A stretch of 14,287 nt of DNA from Desulfobacterales bacterium (GTDB taxonomy: Bacteria > Desulfobacterota > Desulfobacteria > Desulfobacterales > ETH-SRB1): contig JASEIZ010000029.1 in NCBI GenBank assembly GCA_030017395.1, forward strand, positions 1-14,287, read 5' to 3'. Position 1 is the stretch's first letter. Every line of letters begins with the position of its first letter. Position numbers and translations under genes: made by a program. Of this stretch, positions 1 to 6,479 are shown piece after piece. The notes beneath the pieces were generated by a model. The model searched no databases. It was not told the origin of the DNA and saw only the letters and a list, made by a program, of their open reading frames with translations.

Positions 1-1
1 C

Positions 2-772
2 AGGGGTATTTTCCGGGGGATATTATCTCATTATTATGAAAAGTTTTTTAACGCATATTCTTCTCCCGCAACTCTCAGAGCGTTTGTAAAAACACGCATT
101 GAAAACACAGGCATGGCGGCCATAAAAAAAGGGCTTTCCAGAGGTAAGGGCGTTTTGTTAATTACAGGCCATGTGGGAGGCCTTGAATTAATTCCGGCCT
201 TTCTCGGTAATAATAATTGCCCTGTAACGATAGTTGCAAGATTTTCATCCACATCTGTACGTAAAGCATGTGTTCAGCAGGCCGGCAACTTTTTAACAAA
301 AGTTATTGATGCGGATCATTCTCCAAATGTCATAAAGGCTATTTTTGATAACCTGAGAGAAAATCGTGTGGTAATTACTCAGTGTGATGAGATAGATGAA
401 TGGAGGCCTTCTCGTAAAAACAAAATATCCTTTTTGACTAAAAAGATAAATCTGGATAGAACAATAAATATTATTTCACAAAGGGGCGACGCATCTGTAG
501 TGTTTGGTTTTATGCATAGGAATGATAATCATCGATATGAATTTATTTCAGCTTCAATGGAAGAAACAAAAAAACGGTTCGAACAATTAACTGATGCATC
601 GGTCGGAGAGATCGTGTTAAAATATCTTGAGCAATACATTTACAGTTATCCCGAAGGATGGTATCAGTGGAAACAATATCCGGCTATCGAACAGGTTCCG
701 TTATCCGGCACAATGGCTGCAAAACCATCATATCTGCCACAGCTCAGGCATTCTTTCGGAGGAGCTGTATAG
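2..772 (+). CDS. LpxL/HtrB-like lysophospholipid or lipid A acyltransferase, 5'-partial
   Basis: The reading frame is open from the left edge, so the start codon lies outside the window; 256 residues are visible. An internal ATG at 113 would cut into conserved sequence and is not the real start. The hallmark is GKGVLLITGHVGGLE, matching the family's gkG...tgH.GnwE block: the HX4E acyltransferase catalytic pair is H57 and E62 of the visible fragment. Family members are about 290-310 residues, so only some 40-50 N-terminal residues, usually including the membrane anchor, are missing. The family transfers acyl chains from acyl-ACP to lipid A precursors at the inner membrane. This copy is divergent: the family's Gly-Gly-x-x-x-E-like environment is kept, but the region after it (VVITQCDEIDEW) is unlike the usual Asp-Gln segment, so the acceptor may not be lipid A. 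The stop is 42 bases before the sensor kinase gene, suggesting one transcript. Confidence 0.78.
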   Translation, partial: RGIFRGILSHYYEKFFNAYSSPATLRAFVKTRIENTGMAAIKKGLSRGKGVLLITGHVGGLELIPAFLGNNNCPVTIVARFSSTSVRKACVQQAGNFLTKVIDADHSPNVIKAIFDNLRENRVVITQCDEIDEWRPSRKNKISFLTKKINLDRTINIISQRGDASVVFGFMHRNDNHRYEFISASMEETKKRFEQLTDASVGEIVLKYLEQYIYSYPEGWYQWKQYPAIEQVPLSGTMAAKPSYLPQLRHSFGGAV

Positions 773-814
773 AACCGAATAAGTATTTGATACGGACACA
801 ATAAGGTATGTTGT

Positions 815-2818
815 ATGGAAAAGGAAGTAAACTGTATAAATTCCAGGGTGGTTATAAATTATGTAAAGGCCTATAACAACGGTGATTGCTCCGAACTGTT
901 ATATGGTCTTGATCCTGAAATAGACTCCCTTCCCGACCCTGAAAGTTTTTTAAAGGATCCAAACAACTGGATTTCAAGCTCTGTAATTTCTAAATTATTC
1001 AAAAGGGCAGAATCGATTCTGCATGACGAAAAGGTCGCTTATAAGATCGCAAAATATTCTATTGAAAATTCATCTCTTGGCTATATTCAAAAGATATTTG
1101 TCAAAGCATTCTGGTCGTCAAAAAAGAGTTTCAAACATGTCCAGGCGATCAATGATAAATTTAACCGGAATAAAAAGGTGGAAGCCATAAAGTTATCGGG
1201 GAATAAAGCCGTGGTTCGTCTTCACTGGAACCCTGCAATGAAGTCTTCTAAGGTTTTATGCCTTTTTAATCAAGGTATTTATACATTTTTGCCAACTATC
1301 TGGTCGGGGAAGCCTTTTAATCTCAAAGAAGAATGCTGCTATTTTAACGGCGCTCCGTATTGTGAGTATCATATAAGATGGCGGTTTCAAAACGTAGTTC
1401 GAGAGTATCTTTCCAGATTTTTTATGTCGAGAGCAATGCTGAAGGATATCATTACCGAACAGGAAAACGACAAGGAGCTTATTGAAAAAAAATATGAAGA
1501 GGTAAACCATTTAAATGTTGCGCTAAACAAAAAAATTAAACAGCTCATGGCTATACAGGACACTGGAAAGGCTATCCTTTCCACACTGGATTTAAAGCAG
1601 CTTTTGACCGTCATCATGAATATTTTATCAAATATATGTCAAATAAACAGGGCCATAATCATGCTTGTAAACGAGGAGAAAGGATGCCTTCAATATATGC
1701 ATGGAGTTGGTTTTTATGGTGAAGTTCCGGAAGAGGTCAAAAATTACACGATCCCCCTGAATCGTTTAAGCAACATAATAGCAAGAGTTGCCAGCACAGG
1801 ACTGCCTGAGTATGTTCCTGACATAAAAAGTTCAATTTTGAGAAAGGAAAATATCGTTTTAAAGCTTGCTAATCCCACCTCAGCATTCATTGTTCCTCTT
1901 ATAACGAAATCCAAGGTAATCGGGGTTATTGCAGCAGATGCTATAGATGGAAAGGAAGTTCCAGTAGAAACAAGGCAAACCCTGGAAATCTTTGCTCCAC
2001 AGATTGCCATCGCGATAGAAAACGCAAGCCTATACAATAAACTCAGAGAGCAGATGGAGGAGCTCAAAAGATCCCAGGCTCTTTTGAGCAGAGCTGCAAA
2101 GCTTTCCTTTCTTGGTAATCTGGCAGCAAGACTGGCTCATGAAATTAAGAACCCAATGACCGCCATAGGAACATTTCTCCAGATGCTGCCGCAAAAATAT
2201 GACGATGAAGAATTTAGGACAGAGTTTTATGAAATCGCAATGGAGGAAACAGCAAGAGTAAATAATCTTATTACCGAGCTCATGGATCTGGCTAAAACAA
2301 AAGAATCGCACTTTGGATTATATGATGTTAGTGAATTAATAGATAAAATGATTCTTCTTACTTCACCTCATAGCAAATCAAAACATATCGATATTGTTCG
2401 CAATTATGATTCCGGCATTGGACGGGTATGGATGGATTATGAAAAGATGAAGCAGGTTATTTTAAACCTGATTTCAAATGCCATAGATTTTACTCCGGAT
2501 AATGGAAAAATCGAATTAACAACAAAAAAAATTATGAGAGATAAAAAATTTGAGTCTGTTCAGATAGAAATCAAAGATAATGGCCATGGAATACCCGAAT
2601 CTTCAATGAACAAAATATTCAACCCGTATTTTACCACCAGGCATAAAAGCAGTATGCACAGCGGCACAGGATTGGGCCTGTTTATTGCCAATAAAAATAT
2701 GCAGGATCATGGCGGAACTATTGAAGTAAAAAGCAAGGTGAATGAGGGTACTATGTTTATCTTATCTTTTCCCAACACTTCTGCCGGCCATGCTCCGGTA
2801 TCATCGGATAAAGATTAA
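815..2818 (+). CDS. Cytosolic sensor histidine kinase: V4R-like N-terminal domain, coiled coil, GAF, HisKA, HATPase_c
   Basis: A 667-residue orphan kinase with no membrane span, so it probably senses an internal signal. Residues ~1-190 form a domain ending in ECCYFNGAPYCEYHIRW (C174, C175, C183, W189), a pattern typical of V4R/heme-NO-binding-like ligand modules. A charged coiled coil follows (~205-245), then a GAF domain (~250-400), a second short helix, and the HisKA block LAHEIKNP with phospho-acceptor H442. The ATPase domain shows the N box (N555), the G1 box DNGHGIP (D588, G590, G592) and the G2 box SGTGLGLF (617-623), so all catalytic motifs are intact. It should autophosphorylate and pass phosphate to a response regulator; none is encoded in the window and there is no receiver domain in the protein. 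The start is the ATG at 815, with a weak purine-rich stretch at 801-807 as ribosome binding site. The neighbouring acyltransferase suggests, without proving, a link to envelope state. The ligand of the N-terminal domain is unknown. Confidence 0.9.
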   Translation: MEKEVNCINSRVVINYVKAYNNGDCSELLYGLDPEIDSLPDPESFLKDPNNWISSSVISKLFKRAESILHDEKVAYKIAKYSIENSSLGYIQKIFVKAFWSSKKSFKHVQAINDKFNRNKKVEAIKLSGNKAVVRLHWNPAMKSSKVLCLFNQGIYTFLPTIWSGKPFNLKEECCYFNGAPYCEYHIRWRFQNVVREYLSRFFMSRAMLKDIITEQENDKELIEKKYEEVNHLNVALNKKIKQLMAIQDTGKAILSTLDLKQLLTVIMNILSNICQINRAIIMLVNEEKGCLQYMHGVGFYGEVPEEVKNYTIPLNRLSNIIARVASTGLPEYVPDIKSSILRKENIVLKLANPTSAFIVPLITKSKVIGVIAADAIDGKEVPVETRQTLEIFAPQIAIAIENASLYNKLREQMEELKRSQALLSRAAKLSFLGNLAARLAHEIKNPMTAIGTFLQMLPQKYDDEEFRTEFYEIAMEETARVNNLITELMDLAKTKESHFGLYDVSELIDKMILLTSPHSKSKHIDIVRNYDSGIGRVWMDYEKMKQVILNLISNAIDFTPDNGKIELTTKKIMRDKKFESVQIEIKDNGHGIPESSMNKIFNPYFTTRHKSSMHSGTGLGLFIANKNMQDHGGTIEVKSKVNEGTMFILSFPNTSAGHAPVSSDKD

Positions 2819-2821
2819 TCT

Positions 2822-3979
2822 ATGCAAATAGACAAGGTCAATATTTATCAGGTATTACTGCCTTTTACAAGCGATTTTGCTCATTCTTTAAGAAAAAGAT
2901 CATCAGCAAAGAATATTGTCACTGAAGTTACAGCCAAAAATGGTGAAATTAAAGGCTATGGAGAAAGCGCTCCACGATCATACGTAACAGGAGAATCACA
3001 AGAAAGCGTTACCAGCACTATAAAAGGTTTCATCGAGCAGAATAATTTTCCGTGGGAATTAAATGATATTTCCCAGATATGGGAGTTTGTTGATAGCCTT
3101 CCCGGTGACAAGGCACATCACTGTGCAATATGCTCAATTGAAACTGCTCTTTTGGATGCTTTAGGCAAGAACCAGAACAAATATATCATAGACTATTTTC
3201 CAAAGGATTTCCGAACAGACAAAATCTATTATGGAGCATTAATTCCTATGGATAATAAAGAAAGAATCATGGAAATCTGTGGGTTGATCAAAAAAATGAA
3301 AATCAAAGTCAATAAACTTCGTATTAAGATAGGTAAAGATTTTAACCAGAACAAAGAAATTTTTGATACAGTAAAAGACATGTTTATAGACAGTTATGAT
3401 CTGAGGGTAGATATCAATGGAGCAGGAGATCGTGAACCTGCCTTAAAACAGCTGCAGCTTATGAAGAAATACAAGGTCAGCATTATTGAACAACCTATGA
3501 TGCCGGATGATCCGAACATTGCTGATTATGCGAAATTAGCGCAAACCTATGGTATGATTTTAATGGCTGATGAGTCTGCATGCTCTCTGCGGGACGTAAA
3601 AAGGCTTTATAAAGAGGGTTTCTATAAGATGATAAATGTAAGATTATCAAAATGCGGCGGATTTAGAAATTCTCTTAAAATAATTAACTATTTGCGGTTA
3701 AATAAAACACCCTTCCAGATCGGTTGTCACCTGGGCGAGTCAGGCATCCTTTCTGCTGCAGGGAGGATTTTATCACTTCTATGCGGCGATGCTGTATATT
3801 ATGACGGCTCCTATGATAAGTTTTTGTTAAAAAAAAACATTACCTGTGAAGATGTTTCCTTTGGATTCGGCGGTGAAGCAGGCCCTTTGGATGGACATGG
3901 ACTGGGTATCAAAATTAACAAGCAAAACCTATTGGTTTTATCCGATTCTTCAAAAACCGTTACTATTATGAGGCCTTAA
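2822..3979 (+). CDS. Enolase-superfamily enzyme, muconate-lactonizing/dipeptide-epimerase subgroup, substrate unknown
   Basis: A 385-residue protein with the mandelate racemase/MLE two-domain layout. Metal ligands are visible as D197 (RVDINGAG), E223 (IEQPMM) and D250 (ADES). Candidate general acid/base lysines are K169 (LRIKIGKD) and K277 (RLSKCGG), on opposite faces of the barrel in this subgroup. Compared with L-Ala-D/L-Glu epimerase, the first residue of the KxK motif is Arg (R167). The C-terminal position where dipeptide epimerases carry a DxD that binds the substrate amino group reads DGS (D328-S330). The block GCHLGESGILSAAG is also unlike classic dipeptide epimerases. A general 'dipeptide epimerase' label is therefore tempting but not supported at the specificity residues; racemase, epimerase or cycloisomerase activity are all possible. 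The gene begins 3 bases after the kinase stop, so translational coupling is likely. No transporter or peptidase gene nearby hints at the substrate. Confidence 0.85.
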   Translation: MQIDKVNIYQVLLPFTSDFAHSLRKRSSAKNIVTEVTAKNGEIKGYGESAPRSYVTGESQESVTSTIKGFIEQNNFPWELNDISQIWEFVDSLPGDKAHHCAICSIETALLDALGKNQNKYIIDYFPKDFRTDKIYYGALIPMDNKERIMEICGLIKKMKIKVNKLRIKIGKDFNQNKEIFDTVKDMFIDSYDLRVDINGAGDREPALKQLQLMKKYKVSIIEQPMMPDDPNIADYAKLAQTYGMILMADESACSLRDVKRLYKEGFYKMINVRLSKCGGFRNSLKIINYLRLNKTPFQIGCHLGESGILSAAGRILSLLCGDAVYYDGSYDKFLLKKNITCEDVSFGFGGEAGPLDGHGLGIKINKQNLLVLSDSSKTVTIMRP

Positions 3980-4053
3980 TTTTATCCTAAAAAAGAAGAA
4001 TATCTGAGACGAATTTTTTGATACAAAAGTTATTTTGCAACAAAAAGACCAGG

Positions 4054-4665
4054 TTACATAAAAATACTCACATCGCCGATACCTTCGCGAATAACCTTAG
4101 GCATATCATCTATAAGGGAGATTACGCTTGAGGGTTTTCCCGTGACAGGAGTTTGCCCGTCGATTACAAGATCAATTCTTGAGTGGAAATAATCGTGGAT
4201 AATGGATGGGTCATGAATAATGCTCCCGTCGGGCATTGTTGCGCTTGTTGTGATGATAGGATTTCCAAGCTCTTCCACAAGCATCAGGCAAATCTGGTTG
4301 TCAGGCACACGTATGCCCGCTGTTTTTCGCTTGGTCAACATAATTTGTGGCACAAGTTTTGACCCTTCCAGAATAAAAGTATAAGGTCCTGGCAAAAGCC
4401 GTTTCATGGTTTTATATGCATAATTTGAAATTTTGGCATAATGGCTTATATTTTTGAGCCCTGAACAGATAAAACTAAATGGCTTGCTTTTATTTCGCTG
4501 TTTTAACTGGTAAATCTTCTCAATAGCCCTTTTGTTCATAATATCACAGCCTATTCCATAAAAGGTATCTGTTGGATAGGCAATTATTCCACCTTTTTTG
4601 AGCGTTTCAACGGTTTTTGTGATGAGACGCGCCTGCGGATTTTTTGAATTTATTTTAATAAGCAT
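4054..4665 (-). CDS. yciO: YciO-type YrdC/Sua5-domain protein (threonylcarbamoyl-AMP synthase family)
   Basis: 203 residues, full length for YciO, with the YrdC fold motifs KKGGIIAYPTDTFYGIG (24-40) and LLPGPYTFILEGSK (90-103). TsaC/Sua5 enzymes make L-threonylcarbamoyl-AMP from threonine, bicarbonate and ATP for tRNA t6A37 synthesis. The end of the protein (EGIGDVSIFM) and the segment TKRKTAGIRVPDN match the YciO branch more closely than TsaC. It keeps the KxR pair (K55, R57) that TsaC needs and E. coli YciO lacks, but the SxN pair reads SAT (S141, T143). It is therefore an intermediate member. If the genome has no other TsaC, it may supply t6A; otherwise its role is unknown. The gene is transcribed away from guaB and converges with the enolase-family gene across a 74-base gap with no convincing terminator hairpin. 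The start at 4665 has only a weak GAG about 8 bases upstream but aligns with the family N-terminus. Confidence 0.88.
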   Translation of the reverse strand: MLIKINSKNPQARLITKTVETLKKGGIIAYPTDTFYGIGCDIMNKRAIEKIYQLKQRNKSKPFSFICSGLKNISHYAKISNYAYKTMKRLLPGPYTFILEGSKLVPQIMLTKRKTAGIRVPDNQICLMLVEELGNPIITTSATMPDGSIIHDPSIIHDYFHSRIDLVIDGQTPVTGKPSSVISLIDDMPKVIREGIGDVSIFM

Positions 4666-4738
4666 AATTATATCTCAAAGTTAAACAACCTTCTAAATCT
4701 TATAATACTTAATTGCCCAATTCTTTTATATTGTCAAT

Positions 4739-4758
4739 GCAACAAATAGCAACAAATA
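4739..4758. repeat. 10-bp perfect tandem repeat in the yciO-guaB divergent gap
   Basis: GCAACAAATA occurs twice back to back (4739-4748 and 4749-4758). A 10-bp period places both copies on the same face of the helix, as in tandem regulator sites. It lies 115-134 bases upstream of guaB and 74-93 bases upstream of yciO. The copies are visible; a regulatory role is inference. Confidence 0.5.
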
Positions 4759-4763
4759 AAAGA

Positions 4764-4792
4764 TTGATAAAGGCAAATCCATTTGCTATTTC
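4764..4792 (+). promoter_or_regulatory. Possible sigma-70-like promoter for guaB, weak
   Basis: TTGATA (4764-4769) is followed after 17 bases by TATTTC (4787-4792), a good -35 with a poor -10. Better -10 hexamers, TATAAT at 4798-4803 and at 4826-4831, have no recognisable -35 at normal spacing. The region is AT-rich throughout, so any of these could arise by chance. The promoter of guaB must lie in this gap, but its exact position cannot be fixed by eye. Confidence 0.22.
4773..4786. promoter_or_regulatory. 14-bp palindrome upstream of guaB, candidate operator
   Basis: GCAAAT-CC-ATTTGC is a perfect inverted repeat of 6 bp with a 2-base centre. It sits exactly in the spacer of the weak promoter candidate at 4764-4792 and just upstream of the two TATAAT boxes, where a bound repressor would block polymerase. 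The half-site resembles LacI/PurR-family operators (E. coli PurR core GCAAAC-GTTTGC), and guaB is a PurR target in E. coli, but the centre here is 2 bp longer. The protein that would bind it is not identified. Confidence 0.4.
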
Positions 4793-4872
4793 GATTCTAT
4801 AATTTTAGGTAATATTTTAAGATTGTATAATAAACCATCTAAAATCGTAAAAATAGAAGAAAGGCGAAACTT

Positions 4873-6336
4873 ATGATAAAAATACCACCCGAAGAAACTT
4901 TTTCTTTTGACGATGTTTTGATAATTCCGAACTATTCCGATGTGCTGCCGAAAGACGTTAATACCGCAACCATGTTGACAAGAAATATTGCGCTTAACAC
5001 CCCGATTGTAAGCGCTGCCATGGATACAGTAACGGAAGCACATACAGCCATTAGCATGGCCCGTGAGGGCGGCATGGGTTTTATACACCGCAACATGAGT
5101 ATCGAAAGCCAGGTTTTGGAAGTTAACAAGGTTAAAAAATCTGAAAGCGGCATGATTATTAATCCGATCACAATCCATCCTGACCGGTTAATACATGAAG
5201 TGCTGGATCTGATGGAAAAATATCGCATTTCCGGAATTCCGGTTACAAGAGGAGACAAACTGGTCGGTATTGTGACCAACAGGGACCTGCGATTTGAAAC
5301 AAACATGCAGAAGAAAGTCTCTGAAGTTATGACAAGCGAAAATCTTGTAACGGTTAAAGAAGGAATTACTCTGGAAGAATCCAAGAAACTTCTTCATAAA
5401 CACAGGATTGAAAAGCTTCTTGTTGTTGATAAAAATGGCCGGCTCAAGGGGATGATAACAATAAAAGACATTGAAAAAATAAAAAAATATCCAAACTCCT
5501 GTAAAGACAATATGGGACGGCTCAGGGTCGGAGCGGCAATCGGAGTCGGTCCGGACATGGAGGAACGAGCGCAGGCCCTTCTCAAAGCAGAGGCAGATGT
5601 TATATTAATAGACACGTCTCATGGACATACAAAAAATGTTATTGATGCGGTAAAAACATTAAAAGGCGAGTTCAAAAGCATTGAACTGATTGCCGGTAAT
5701 GTCAGCACGGCAAAAGGTGCTGAAGATCTTGTTAAGGCAGGTGTTGACGGAGTGAAAATCGGAATCGGACCTGGGTCCATATGCACTACGCGTATCATTG
5801 CCGGCATAGGCGTACCCCAGTTAACCGCAATAATTAATTGCAGGTCGATATCCAGCAAAACCGGCGTTCCTTTAATCGCTGATGGAGGCATCAGGTTTTC
5901 CGGAGATATTACAAAGGCTATAGGCGCCGGAGCCCATACGGTAATGATAGGCGGGCTTTTTGCCGGCACAGAGGAAAGCCCCGGCGAATTAATTCTTTTT
6001 CAGGGCCGCAGATACAAGGTATACAGGGGCATGGGCTCAATAGAGGCAATGAAAAAGGGCAGCAAGGACAGGTATTACCATGATGAACCGACCGAGGACG
6101 ATAAGCTGGTTCCGGAAGGCATTGTCGGACGTGTTCCATATAAAGGTTCTCTCACAGCTAATATCTTTCAGCTTGTTGGAGGATTGAAGGCTGGCATGGG
6201 GTATGTTGGGTGCCGAACCCTGGGAGAACTCAGAGAAAAAGCTCGCTTCATAAAGATAAGCGCGGCAGGCATGCGCGAAAGCCATGTTCATGATGTAATA
6301 ATTACCAAAGAGGCCCCGAATTATCAGCTTGATTAA
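4873..6336 (+). CDS. guaB: Inosine-5'-monophosphate dehydrogenase
   Basis: 487 residues, the usual bacterial length. It oxidises IMP to XMP with NAD+, the committed step to GTP, in the cytosol as a tetramer. The N-terminus FSFDDVLIIPNYSDVLP is the family signature. Two CBS domains (roughly residues 97-145 and 155-205) interrupt the TIM barrel. The catalytic loop GIGPGSICTTR carries nucleophile C304. The phosphate and flap regions (IADGGIRFSGDITKAIGAGA, and the SKDRYY segment with the conserved RGM before it) are intact. The start at 4873 follows an AAGGCG-type ribosome binding site at 4860-4865. The gene is monocistronic-looking or leads into dnaE across a 143-base gap holding hairpins. Nothing in the protein is unusual. 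Confidence 0.97.
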   Translation: MIKIPPEETFSFDDVLIIPNYSDVLPKDVNTATMLTRNIALNTPIVSAAMDTVTEAHTAISMAREGGMGFIHRNMSIESQVLEVNKVKKSESGMIINPITIHPDRLIHEVLDLMEKYRISGIPVTRGDKLVGIVTNRDLRFETNMQKKVSEVMTSENLVTVKEGITLEESKKLLHKHRIEKLLVVDKNGRLKGMITIKDIEKIKKYPNSCKDNMGRLRVGAAIGVGPDMEERAQALLKAEADVILIDTSHGHTKNVIDAVKTLKGEFKSIELIAGNVSTAKGAEDLVKAGVDGVKIGIGPGSICTTRIIAGIGVPQLTAIINCRSISSKTGVPLIADGGIRFSGDITKAIGAGAHTVMIGGLFAGTEESPGELILFQGRRYKVYRGMGSIEAMKKGSKDRYYHDEPTEDDKLVPEGIVGRVPYKGSLTANIFQLVGGLKAGMGYVGCRTLGELREKARFIKISAAGMRESHVHDVIITKEAPNYQLD

Positions 6337-6383
6337 TCTGAACTGTAACCGTTCAGAGGTTCAGAGGTTCAAACCCTGAACCT
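6337..6383 (+). repeat. Tandem GTTCAGAG repeats forming two hairpins directly after guaB
   Basis: Immediately after the guaB stop, TCTGAAC (6337-6343) pairs with GTTCAGA (6351-6357). GTTCAGAG is repeated at 6351-6358 and 6359-6366 and decays to GTTCAAAC at 6367. A second stem pairs AGGTTCA (6365-6371) with TGAACCT (6377-6383) around a 5-base loop. The middle copy could replace either partner, so alternative folds exist. No T-run follows, so it is not a classical intrinsic terminator; it could protect the 3' end or be a decayed repetitive element. The rest of the gap to dnaE is AT-rich. Confidence 0.55.
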
Positions 6384-6444
6384 TAAAACCCAGACCGACC
6401 AAATGTCCAATTTTTATCAGATTCGTTATTAATAAAGGGCTTGA

Positions 6445-6476
6445 AGACCATATAAAAATCATTTTTAACAAGGTCT
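6445..6476 (+). promoter_or_regulatory. Potential hairpin masking the dnaE ribosome binding site
   Basis: AGACC (6445-6449) is complementary to GGTCT (6472-6476), which overlaps the dnaE Shine-Dalgarno AAGGT (6470-6474). Between them AAAAAT-C-ATTTTT (6454-6466) forms its own inverted repeat, so the stem could be long with small bulges. Such a fold would hide the binding site. The complementarity is visible; regulation is inference, and A/T-rich stems are weak. Confidence 0.3.
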
Positions 6477-6479
6477 GAA

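Noticed and set aside
3980..4053. Bidirectional terminator between the enolase-family gene and yciO
   Set aside because: The gap has A and T runs but no stable GC-containing hairpin.
4702..4737. yciO promoter with a perfect TTGACA (complement of 4732-4737)
   Set aside because: No acceptable -10 hexamer lies 16-19 bases downstream; the nearest TATTAT is 24 bases away.
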